From Gammaproteobacteria bacterium (GTDB lineage Bacteria > Pseudomonadota > Gammaproteobacteria > GCA-2400775): a stretch of DNA of 40,965 nt. Under the pieces are notes generated by a model. The model did not search any database. It was not told the DNA's origin and saw only the letters and a program-made list of their open reading frames with translations. The stretch's first letter is position 1, and every line of letters begins with the position of its first letter. The DNA lies in the NCBI GenBank assembly GCA_015492075.1, contig WGFU01000042.1, positions 1-40,965 of the forward strand. Direction: 5' to 3'. Made by a program: the position numbers and the translations under genes. Below, piece after piece: positions 9,310 through 16,599 of the stretch.

Positions 9310-11076
9310 CTAGAATGCCCAAATAAACGGCACTAAAATAACACTAAGGACGCCGACCAGTATGGTGATAGGAACACCGATGCGGACGTAGTCGACAAAA
9401 CGGTAGCCACCAGGCCCATAAACCATCAGGTTGGTTTGATAGCCAATGGGAGTCGCGTAACTTGCTGAAGCGGCAACCATAATAGTGATGACAAAGGGGA
9501 TGAAATCAACACCCATCCGGTCTGCAACCGATAGCGCAATAGGAAACATCAATACCGCAGCGGCATTATTTGAAATCATTGCGGTAAACAAGGCGGTTAA
9601 GAGGTAGATCATAGCTAGCGCCACCCAAGGCACCGCCGACATCGCCAATAATGTATTAGCCACTACCTCAGCCGCACCGGTTGCGCGCACCGCCTCACCC
9701 AAACCTAAAGCAGCCGCGATAACAACTAACACCTGCCAATCGACAGACTTTCGTGCAATGCGCCCACTGGTGCATTTAGCTAACAACATAAAGCCAGCCG
9801 CAAGCAAGGAGGCTTCCAACATACTAAGCACGCCAAATGTTACTGCCAACACCATTGCCACCAAAATAAGCAAAGCTATGATAGCGCGATCGTGCCTTAC
9901 CGGCGTTGAATCATGAAGTTGACTAACCAGCAGAAAATCACGAGAATTACGCTGGCCGGCAGCAAAGGAAGGATGCGCCTCAATTAGCAGAGTATCGCCC
10001 GTTCGCAATACGATATCACCCAGCTTTTGACGAAGATGCTCACCGTTACGTGCAACAGCAATCACGGCTGCATCATAAACGCTACGAAAACGACCCTCAC
10101 GAATGCTCTTGCCAACTAAGGTACAACTATCCGACACCACCGCCTCAACCAGGCATCGGTCGCGGCGCGGCGCATTGAGTTTAAATATCTGATCCGTCGC
10201 CGGTACAAGGCCGCGAATTTTCTGCAGGTCTACCACTGAATCAACTATACCTGCGAATACCAGTCGATCATTGTCACGCAAACGCTCGTGAGGTGATACC
10301 GCAGGTAAAATATCACCCGCGCGCTCAATCTCGATAAGATAAACACCATGCAAACCACGCAGGTCGGCCTCCTCAATTGTCTGCCCAACTAAAGGGCTAC
10401 CCGCGCCAACAATCATCTCGACTGTATATTGACGAGCATCATCAAATTGACTCATTGGCGGCAAACGTTCTGGTAGAAAACGTTGACCAAACAACAATAC
10501 AAACAAGCACACAACAATAACAGTTGGCACACCCACCCAAGCCAACTCAAACATACCAATACTATTGTGGTTTGTTGCTTGAAGCAACAAACCATTAATG
10601 ACCAAATTTGTACTAGTGCCAATCAAGGTACAGGTGCCGCCAGCAATAGCGGCATAGCTTAAGGGGATCATCAATTTCGATGCAGAGATTTGCATGCGAT
10701 GCGCCCAGTCACTGACGGCTGGAATCATCATCGCGACCACTGGAGTATTATTGAGAAAAGCACTTAACAGCGCAACCGGTGCCATCATTCTGAGTTGTGC
10801 TCCTATCAACGATTTTGGCCGACCAAGTAAGTGCTGCACGATCCAACCAAGTCCACCAGTCTCGCGCAGTCCATTGACCACGATATACAGGGCGCCAACC
10901 GTCACGACACCTTGGTTGGCCAACCCGCCCAATGCTTGCTCTGGAGATAAAACACCCAACATTAGCAGCAGCGAAACACCGCCGACCAAGGTGATATCGG
11001 GAGAGGTACGGGTAAACGCCAGCACGGCAAAACAGATACCGACAACTACCAATGTAATAATTGCTTCAAGCGACAC
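9310..11076 (-). CDS. SLC13/DASS-type permease with two central RCK_C (TrkA_C) domains
   Basis: The 588-residue protein has hydrophobic helices at about 1-195 and 395-588. Two soluble RCK_C regulatory domains lie between them: about 215-295 (VEMIVGAGSPLVGQTIEEAD) and about 305-372 (LVEAVVSDSCTLVGKSIREG). The family signature GTCTLIGTSTNLVINGLL is in the first half and SASYATPIGYQTNLMVYGPG in the second; paired 'SNT/TNL' hairpins bind anion and sodium. This architecture matches the bacterial 'SLC13 family permease, TrkA C-terminal domain' group, some members of which move sulfate or other divalent anions. The substrate cannot be told here. The start is GTG with no strong ribosome site. It lies 187 bases downstream of iscA and is probably a separate transcript. 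Confidence 0.9.
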   Translation of the reverse strand: MSLEAIITLVVVGICFAVLAFTRTSPDITLVGGVSLLLMLGVLSPEQALGGLANQGVVTVGALYIVVNGLRETGGLGWIVQHLLGRPKSLIGAQLRMMAPVALLSAFLNNTPVVAMMIPAVSDWAHRMQISASKLMIPLSYAAIAGGTCTLIGTSTNLVINGLLLQATNHNSIGMFELAWVGVPTVIVVCLFVLLFGQRFLPERLPPMSQFDDARQYTVEMIVGAGSPLVGQTIEEADLRGLHGVYLIEIERAGDILPAVSPHERLRDNDRLVFAGIVDSVVDLQKIRGLVPATDQIFKLNAPRRDRCLVEAVVSDSCTLVGKSIREGRFRSVYDAAVIAVARNGEHLRQKLGDIVLRTGDTLLIEAHPSFAAGQRNSRDFLLVSQLHDSTPVRHDRAIIALLILVAMVLAVTFGVLSMLEASLLAAGFMLLAKCTSGRIARKSVDWQVLVVIAAALGLGEAVRATGAAEVVANTLLAMSAVPWVALAMIYLLTALFTAMISNNAAAVLMFPIALSVADRMGVDFIPFVITIMVAASASYATPIGYQTNLMVYGPGGYRFVDYVRIGVPITILVGVLSVILVPFIWAF

Positions 11077-11178
11077 GTAATGCGACTCTGGGAAAAAGGG
11101 TTACGGTTTATTCTATTTACTATAACCGTTAGCGACCGGTACAACACACCCTTGACAAATATTGGCAGCGAGAAAGCC

Positions 11179-11195
11179 GATAAGTCGTACTTATC
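11179..11195 (-). terminator. Hairpin downstream of iscA
   Basis: GATAAGT and ACTTATC pair around CGT. On the minus strand the stem is followed by GGCTTTCT, a weak T-rich tail. It lies about 70 bases after the iscA stop and may end the isc transcript. Short stem, low certainty. Confidence 0.25.
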
Positions 11196-11263
11196 AACTT
11201 CGAGCGGTATTCTAAGAAATAATGTGATTCAGTTAGTAAGAGACGTGGAGACAAATAAGAAAG

Positions 11264-11590
11264 CTAGTTCACGCTGAAACTTTCGCCGCAGCCGCACAGA
11301 TCGGTAACATTAGGGTTGCGGAACTTAAAGCTCTTATTCAGCCCTTCTGCTACGTAATCGAGCTCGGTGCCCTCTAATATCTCCAAGCTGTCGCGATCCA
11401 CTACCACTGAAGCATCATGCTGGGTAAACACCGTATCGCCTTCACCTTGCTCATCGGCAAAATCCAGCACATAAGCAAAACCGGCGCAGCCATTTTTTTT
11501 AATGCCTAGACGTATGCCAACACCAGAACCACGCTCTTTGAGCATGGCTAAAATACGTTGAGCAGCCGCTTCAGTGAGTGAAATTGACAT
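11264..11590 (-). CDS. iscA: Iron-sulfur cluster assembly protein IscA
   Basis: The protein is 108 residues from the ATG at 11590 (MSISLTEAAAQRILAMLKER). A-type carrier cysteines are present: one in KKNGCAGFAYVLDF and two in the C-terminal DLCGCGESF. The length and the CGCGESF ending match IscA. It delivers or helps assemble Fe-S clusters. The open frame extends 18 codons upstream, but the 11590 ATG has a good GAGGAAG ribosome site and aligns with the family start. It is separated from the desulfurase gene by 183 bases with no iscU. Confidence 0.93.
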   Translation of the reverse strand: MSISLTEAAAQRILAMLKERGSGVGIRLGIKKNGCAGFAYVLDFADEQGEGDTVFTQHDASVVVDRDSLEILEGTELDYVAEGLNKSFKFRNPNVTDLCGCGESFSVN

Positions 11591-11609
11591 AACACTTCCT
11601 CTCGAATCT

Positions 11610-11763
11610 GTTAACACCATTAAACATGGCAGCGACACTGCCATGCGACGTTATTTTCCGTGCATTTAGTACCACTAAATCTCTCCTCGCGCCTCGCCAA
11701 AAACGCCTAGTTCTGGTGACTAAGCCGGTTTGGCGCGGCAATGTATATTTTAATAGTGTTAAC
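11610..11763. repeat. Imperfect 15-bp inverted repeat flanking the iscS-iscA gap
   Basis: GTTAACACCATTAAA at 11610-11624 recurs as its reverse complement at 11749-11763 with a single mismatch (C/T at the ninth base). The enclosed ~124 bases also contain an 8-bp hairpin (11625-11645, CATGGCAG/CTGCCATG) and a 7-bp hairpin (11664-11680, ATTTAGT/ACTAAAT). No direct repeats are visible outside the arms. It could be a small non-autonomous element, two regulator half-sites, or an mRNA structure. Confidence 0.45.
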
Positions 11764-11773
11764 CAGCCCCCAG

Positions 11774-12916
11774 CTACCAGGCAACTGAAGCCAATTGTTG
11801 GCGCATCTGCCTTAATTCTTTAATCGCCGCGATCACCGCATCGCATTCGGCCTGCGTACTATCTTTACCCACGCTAATGCGCAAAGTACTGCGCGCAAGC
11901 GCTTCATCAAGTTCCATTGCCCGTAGCACATGACTCGGCTCGGTATCACCGCTGGCGCACGCCGAACCACTGGACAGTGCGATGCCCTTGGCATCGAGAC
12001 TCATTATTAGCGTCTCGCCTTCGATACCAGGAATAGCGATTAACACAGTGTTCGGTAAACGCTGTGCTGACTCTGAAATAATGTGGACGCCCTCCAGCGT
12101 TTTCAATGTCGCTTCCAGTCGAGTCCGCAAAGCAAGCAGGTGTTGCTGGCGTTGATCAAGTTGCTGGCGGGCCAACACTGCGGCCATACCAAAACCAACA
12201 ATTGCCGCTACATTTTCGGTGCCAGAACGGCGTCCTTTTTCATGCCCGCCACCGAACAATAAAGGGGGAATATCCAGCACTTTATCCACGATCAATGCAC
12301 CAACACCCTTGGGACCATACATCTTGTGTGCAGACAGGCTCATTAGATGCGCGCCAGTGGTATTGAAATCGACTGCTATCTTACCAACGGCCTGCACCGC
12401 ATCCGTATGCATAATGACACCATGCTCACGTGCAAACTGTGCAAGACTGGCGATAGGCTGAATCACACCAGTCTCATTATTGGCCATCATGACCGAAATC
12501 AGCGTCGGCCGCTTTTGCAGCATCTTCATTGCGACGGCCTCTTGCACCGTCCCGCCAGCATCAACCGGCACTAACTCTAATTGCCAGCCCTTTTTCTGCC
12601 ACTGACGTGCAGGCTCTAATACAGAGGGATGTTCAATAGTACTGACGCACATTGTTCCAACAGCATGTGTTGCTAGACTGTTTAAGGCGAGATTATTGGC
12701 CTCGGTACCACCACTGGTAAAAATCAGCTGGCTCGGATGCGCACCGACCAGCTGCGCCACTTGCTCTCTGGCATTATCAATGGCCGTCCGCGCTACCCGG
12801 CCCGGGCTGTGAATACTTGAAGGGTTGCCGTAATACTCGGTGAGATAAGGCAGCATAGCCTCTAACACAGCGGGGTCTATAGCCGTCGTTGCATTGTGAT
12901 CCAAATAAATCATCAA
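11774..12916 (-). CDS. iscS: Cysteine desulfurase (IscS/NifS type, class I)
   Basis: The 380-residue PLP enzyme begins MIYLDHNATTAIDPAVLEAM. It has PLP-Lys198 in SAHKMYGPKG and the active-site Cys320 in the flexible loop ALSSGSACASG. Further family motifs are NNETGVIQPI, HTDAVQAVGK and RSGTENVAAIVG. It takes sulfur from cysteine for Fe-S clusters and thio-tRNA. The N-terminus (DHNATT rather than DYSATT) and shorter length than E. coli IscS (404) make it closer to NifS-like forms. E. coli IscS uses its C-terminal tail to hold IscU, and that tail seems reduced here. iscR ends 14 bases upstream. Either of two adjacent ATGs could start it. Confidence 0.93.
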   Translation of the reverse strand: MMIYLDHNATTAIDPAVLEAMLPYLTEYYGNPSSIHSPGRVARTAIDNAREQVAQLVGAHPSQLIFTSGGTEANNLALNSLATHAVGTMCVSTIEHPSVLEPARQWQKKGWQLELVPVDAGGTVQEAVAMKMLQKRPTLISVMMANNETGVIQPIASLAQFAREHGVIMHTDAVQAVGKIAVDFNTTGAHLMSLSAHKMYGPKGVGALIVDKVLDIPPLLFGGGHEKGRRSGTENVAAIVGFGMAAVLARQQLDQRQQHLLALRTRLEATLKTLEGVHIISESAQRLPNTVLIAIPGIEGETLIMSLDAKGIALSSGSACASGDTEPSHVLRAMELDEALARSTLRISVGKDSTQAECDAVIAAIKELRQMRQQLASVAW

Positions 12917-12930
12917 ATGCTACTGTGCGA

Positions 12931-13416
12931 CTACGCCGTCGATTTTTTTACATCAGACAATTGTACATAGCGAGGGTGAGCGGTCTTGTCCTGGTGCTCA
13001 GAAAGATTACGGATCTGGTGCCGCTGCACTAATTCGCCCAGACTGATGCTGCTAAGAAAGGTAGAAATTTGATGGCTGAGATCGGCCCATAGATCATGAG
13101 TCAAACAGGGTTCACCGTGGCGGCAATTGGCCTTGCCACCACATCGAGTGGCGTCGATTTCTTCATCAATCGCTTCCAGGACGTGGATGATCGCTATCTC
13201 ATCGGCATCACGCGCCAAGCGATAGCCGCCGCCAGGGCCACGCGCACTCTCAACCAGGCCGCGCCGACGCAGCTTGGAAAAAAGTTGTTCAAGATAAGAT
13301 AAAGAGACCTCCTGACGCTTGGAAATGTCGGCCAATGGCGTCGGCCCACGGTCAGTATGAAGTGCAAGATCTAACATGGCTGTCACTGCGTAGCGACCCT
13401 TAGTGGTTAATTTCAT
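12931..13416 (-). CDS. iscR: Fe-S cluster-sensing transcription regulator IscR (Rrf2 family)
   Basis: The 161-residue protein has the N-terminal winged helix [20 protein letters not shown] and [19 protein letters not shown]. The cluster ligands are at exactly the E. coli positions: C92, C98, C104 and H107 in [20 protein letters not shown]. Holo-IscR (2Fe-2S) represses its own operon at type 1 sites. An AAGGAG ribosome site precedes the ATG. A near-consensus type 1 operator lies at 13479-13503. It is the first gene of iscR-iscS-iscA, and trmJ lies upstream on the same strand. Confidence 0.97.
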   Translation of the reverse strand: MKLTTKGRYAVTAMLDLALHTDRGPTPLADISKRQEVSLSYLEQLFSKLRRRGLVESARGPGGGYRLARDADEIAIIHVLEAIDEEIDATRCGGKANCRHGEPCLTHDLWADLSHQISTFLSSISLGELVQRHQIRNLSEHQDKTAHPRYVQLSDVKKSTA

Positions 13417-13478
13417 CTACAGTGGCTCCTTGAACGCGGCAAGCGATTTCTAGACGAACTATAACATAATTTTCACTT

Positions 13479-13503
13479 ATACTTGACCAAATCAGTCAAG
13501 AAT
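13479..13503 (-). promoter_or_regulatory. IscR type 1 operator upstream of iscR
   Basis: The 25-base palindrome has arms ATACTTGAC and GTCAAGAAT around CAAATCA. It matches the published E. coli type 1 IscR consensus (ATASYYGAC-TRWWWYA-GTCRRSTAT) at about 23 of 25 positions by eye. It lies 63-87 bases before the iscR ATG and overlaps a possible -35 (TTGGTC; spacing 16 to TATGTT on the minus strand). It also covers the final codons of trmJ. Feedback repression of iscR-iscS-iscA is the expected role. Confidence 0.7.
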
Positions 13504-14221
13504 TATTTGGTTGCCTTTTTTGCACCGCGCTGAGCACGCCGCGCAGAATATTAATATCCTGCTTGTCAGGCTGAGCCTTGCTATACAAACGGCGTAATCG
13601 ACGCATAATATGGCCTGGTTGCTGCGGGTCAAGAAATCCAACCTCAACCATGACCTGCTCAAGGTGAGCAAAAAAACGCTCCAACTCGTCAACTGGCGCC
13701 GGCAGACAGCCACTCTTGACTACAGGCTGCTCCGAGCCTGCCAGGCGCAGCTCATAACACATGATCTGCACCGCAGCAGCCAGGTTAAGCGAGGGATAAT
13801 CAGGATTCGCATCAATCGTCACATGGTAATGACAAGCTTCCAGCTCTTCGTTGCTTAAACCGGAATGTTCACGCCCAAAGATCAAAGCGATCTCGGCGCC
13901 GTCTTGCTCTGCGACATAGCTCGCACATTGCCGCGCTGACATCTGCGGCCAGGGGATCGTGCGCTGACGCGCACTCAGGCCAAACACGTAATGACATCCG
14001 GCAAGCGCCTGGCCAAGATTGTCACAAACCACCGCATTGGCCAGCACGTCATCGGCACCCGATGCGCGGGCAGTGGCATCGGCATCTGGGTAGAACTTGG
14101 GCGAAACCAGCATCAGGCGTGTCAGGCCCATTGTTTTCATGGCGCGCGCCGCCGCACCAATATTACCAGGGTGACTGGTAGCAATAAGAACGATGCGAAT
14201 ACGATCAGTAAAATCGGGCAA
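13496..14221 (-). CDS. trmJ: tRNA (cytidine/uridine-2'-O-)-methyltransferase TrmJ
   Basis: This is a 241-residue SPOUT-class enzyme. The N-terminus IRIVLIATSHPGNIGAAARAMK matches the family, and the knot motifs LIFGREHSGLSNEEL and YPSLNLAAAVQIMCYELRLA are intact. It 2'-O-methylates position 32 of several tRNAs. The start codon is TTG; no ATG in frame suits the family N-terminus. Synteny trmJ-iscR and divergent suhB is the same as in E. coli. Confidence 0.95.
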   Translation of the reverse strand: MPDFTDRIRIVLIATSHPGNIGAAARAMKTMGLTRLMLVSPKFYPDADATARASGADDVLANAVVCDNLGQALAGCHYVFGLSARQRTIPWPQMSARQCASYVAEQDGAEIALIFGREHSGLSNEELEACHYHVTIDANPDYPSLNLAAAVQIMCYELRLAGSEQPVVKSGCLPAPVDELERFFAHLEQVMVEVGFLDPQQPGHIMRRLRRLYSKAQPDKQDINILRGVLSAVQKRQPNNS

Positions 14222-14320
14222 GAGACTAGTGTACGAAATGATTGATTAATGCAATGCTAGAATAGCACGCTGCGCAACTTAGCGCCTTGTCCATATCCAA
14301 CCAACTGAAGGAAAACGCCC

Positions 14321-15106
14321 ATGCATCCGATGTTAAATATCGCCGTTCGCGCCGCACGCCGAGCTGGTGACATCATTAACCGTTCCATGGATAAGCTGGA
14401 CAGTCTCGATGTTGTGAGCAAAGACCACAATGACTTTGTCAGCGCGGTCGATGAAGCGGCGGAAGCCGCTATTATCGACACCATCAAGCAGGCTTATCCT
14501 GCGCATCAAATCATAGCAGAGGAAAGCGGCAGCCAAGGCGATAGTGATTATGTCTGGATCATTGACCCCTTGGATGGCACCACCAACTTCCTCCACGGTT
14601 TTCCGCAATTTGCCGTATCCATTGCTCTTAAGCACCAGGATAAATTGCAGCAAGCGGTTATCTATGATCCTGTCAGTCAAGAGCTGTTTACTGGCAGCCG
14701 CGGTGCCGGAGCGCAGCTCAATAACCGCCGTATTCGTGTCAGTCATCGTAAAGAGCTGGCCGGCTCTCTCATCGGTACGGGCTTCCCCTTTCGCAATGAT
14801 CAGGATCTCGACGCCTATCTCGACACCTTTCGCGCCATCGCCCCCAAAACAGCCGGCATTCGTCGCGCTGGCTCCGCCGCGCTTGACCTTGCTTATATCG
14901 CCGCCGGACGCCTCGATGGCTTTTGGGAGTTCGGCCTCAAACCCTGGGATATCGCCGCAGGCGTGCTCATTATTGAGGAAGCGGGCGGCTTGGTCAGTGA
15001 TATGAATGGCGGTAATACGTATTTTGAAAGCGGTAATATTGTCTGCGGCAACCCCAAAGTATTCAAGGCCTTGCTCCAAAACCTGCGCCCGCATCTAGGA
15101 CGCTAG
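14321..15106 (+). CDS. suhB: Inositol-1-monophosphatase SuhB
   Basis: The 261 residues contain the IMPase metal-binding motifs: E67/E68 in IIAEESG, D82/D85 in WIIDPLDGTTNFLHG, and the C-terminal KPWDIAAGVLIIEEAGG. It hydrolyses inositol phosphates. In E. coli SuhB is also part of the rRNA antitermination complex with NusA/RNA polymerase. AAGGAAA gives a good ribosome site ahead of the ATG. It is divergent from trmJ over about 99 bases. Confidence 0.96.
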   Translation: MHPMLNIAVRAARRAGDIINRSMDKLDSLDVVSKDHNDFVSAVDEAAEAAIIDTIKQAYPAHQIIAEESGSQGDSDYVWIIDPLDGTTNFLHGFPQFAVSIALKHQDKLQQAVIYDPVSQELFTGSRGAGAQLNNRRIRVSHRKELAGSLIGTGFPFRNDQDLDAYLDTFRAIAPKTAGIRRAGSAALDLAYIAAGRLDGFWEFGLKPWDIAAGVLIIEEAGGLVSDMNGGNTYFESGNIVCGNPKVFKALLQNLRPHLGR

Positions 15107-15222
15107 GCTATACCAATCAATCACTTAAGACCGACAAAAAAATGTGACGAATTTCACGCATTTGGCCATCAAGTTTTGCCGCTGATTTTCCGACAACATG
15201 GGGGAGACTTTTGGGAGCAATC

Positions 15223-15510
15223 ATGTCAGAAAAGAAAAATAACTCTGGCTTTGGAGATAGGGCGCAGGAAATGTTGATGCTTGACATGCTCGATGGCATG
15301 CATGAATTTTTCACTCAAACTGCCTACCATTCTTCACTGGCCAACAGCTTTAAAATTTTACCTAAAGAAGGAGAACAAGGCGAGTCAGTTCGTAATACTG
15401 CTCACAGCCAAGATGACCGCGCCGTGGTTATTTCATTCAGCGAGGCACGTGCACGCCGTGTGACACTGCAAGACAATCTCAACAAAAAAGCCGCTACCAC
15501 GCGTTCATAA
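15223..15510 (+). CDS. Small protein of unknown function (95 aa)
   Basis: I do not recognise this family. From the ATG at 15223 (GGGAG ribosome site about five bases upstream) it encodes 95 residues. The first half is Met-rich and helical (RAQEMLMLDMLDGMHEFFTQ), with no signal peptide or membrane helix. The tail is charged (VISFSEARARRVTLQDNLNK). A TTG four codons upstream is possible but less likely. The good start signals and codon use like its neighbours argue that it is real. It stands alone between suhB and the rhodanese gene, with hairpins after its stop. Confidence 0.6.
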   Translation: MSEKKNNSGFGDRAQEMLMLDMLDGMHEFFTQTAYHSSLANSFKILPKEGEQGESVRNTAHSQDDRAVVISFSEARARRVTLQDNLNKKAATTRS

Positions 15511-15527
15511 AGATTAAATTACGCATT

Positions 15528-15570
15528 CTGACATTCTCATGTCAGACCAGGCCGACAGTGGATGTCGGCC
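15528..15570 (+). terminator. Two consecutive hairpins after the 95-aa gene
   Basis: CTGACAT/ATGTCAG (15528-15545, loop TCTC) is followed by GGCCGACA/TGTCGGCC (15550-15570, loop GTGGA). They lie just past the stop of the small gene and before the next promoter. Neither has a T-tract, so termination would be weak or Rho-aided. Confidence 0.35.
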
Positions 15571-15604
15571 ATCTGCTCAGCACCACTCCCCCCCGCCGAT
15601 TTGC

Positions 15605-15634
15605 TTGACAGCCCAAACCCTGAAGCGCGATTAT
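15605..15634 (+). promoter_or_regulatory. Putative sigma70-type promoter of the rhodanese gene
   Basis: A perfect -35 TTGACA (15605-15610) is followed after 18 bases by GATTAT (four of six to TATAAT). It lies about 77 bases before the preferred ATG at 15711. Pattern match only. Confidence 0.4.
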
Positions 15635-15710
15635 GCCAAAATGTTAGGCACAGCAAAGCCCTATGGCATATAGCTATCACGTCTGTTTTGAAACCTTTAT
15701 CAGGCATACC

Positions 15711-16526
15711 ATGACGAACACACCTCCGTTATTAATCGAACCGCACGCGCTGCAGCAACTTATTGGTAACGATCAGTTAATGATCATCGACATGTCGCCA
15801 ACTGCCAGTTATAGCAATTTTCATATTCCTGGTGCCGTCTCTCTTAATTACGATGATATTGTGACATCACAACCACCAGTAATGGGACTGCTGCCTGATG
15901 CAGCCACGCTGAGCCGCATCTTTTCGAACATTGGGCTTCAGCCACAACATCATGTCGTCGCCTACGACAATGAGAGCGGCGGCAAAGCCTGTCGCCTGCT
16001 ATGGACACTGGATTGCATTGGTCACAGTAATAACTCACTGCTCAATGGTGGTCTGACCGCCTGGAGTAATGCAGGTATGCCGATGAACAACCAGGTTCAA
16101 GATATTTGCAGCAGTCACTACGAGGCAAAAATCAGCGATATCGCACTGGCCGATAAAACATACTTGCTTGAGCATCTGAACAATCCCTCAGTCGTCATTG
16201 TCGATACACGCAGTGAACACGAATACAACGGCAGTGTCGTCCGCGCCGCGCGCGGTGGCCATATTCCTGGCGCCGTTCATATCGACTGGGTTCGAACCAT
16301 TAGTGCAGATAACGATTTGCGACTACGCAGCCACGATGAACTACTTGCCCTGTACGAGCCAGCGGGTATCAGCAAGGACAAACAAATCATCACCTATTGT
16401 CATACTCATCATCGCTCGGCACACAGCTATATCGTACTGAAGACACTCGGCTATCCTTATATCAAAGGCTATCACGGCGCCTGGTCTGAATGGGGTAACG
16501 CTGAAGACACCCCCATAGAACAATAA
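15711..16526 (+). CDS. rhdA: Thiosulfate sulfurtransferase, RhdA-like (tandem rhodanese)
   Basis: From the ATG at 15711 the protein is 271 residues with two rhodanese domains. The N-terminal one is inactive (IIDMSPTASYSNFHIPGAV). The C-terminal one holds the catalytic Cys230 in ITYCHTHHRSAHSY. The active loop CHTHHR is one residue from the CQTHHR loop of Azotobacter vinelandii RhdA, and both the length and the Cys position agree with what I recall of that protein (271 residues, Cys230). RhdA moves sulfane sulfur and has been linked to Fe-S protein upkeep. Sixteen more codons are open upstream, but the 15711 start fits the family. It is transcribed alone, near mutS. Confidence 0.85.
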   Translation: MTNTPPLLIEPHALQQLIGNDQLMIIDMSPTASYSNFHIPGAVSLNYDDIVTSQPPVMGLLPDAATLSRIFSNIGLQPQHHVVAYDNESGGKACRLLWTLDCIGHSNNSLLNGGLTAWSNAGMPMNNQVQDICSSHYEAKISDIALADKTYLLEHLNNPSVVIVDTRSEHEYNGSVVRAARGGHIPGAVHIDWVRTISADNDLRLRSHDELLALYEPAGISKDKQIITYCHTHHRSAHSYIVLKTLGYPYIKGYHGAWSEWGNAEDTPIEQ

Positions 16527-16599
16527 ACAGCATCATAAAGTGGTCTCAGCTAGGTTCGCGCGAGCAGATAGCGTCACTTTTCCGTTATGATTAGTGGCT

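Noticed and set aside
645-12916. Possibility that the HNH protein at the left and neighbouring genes form a defence island
   Set aside because: Only a broken HNH gene and IS debris are present; the following genes are core metabolism and envelope genes in conserved order.
14333-15094. Long minus-strand open frame (253 aa) opposite suhB
   Set aside because: It is the shadow of suhB, which has full catalytic motifs; the opposite translation resembles no family.
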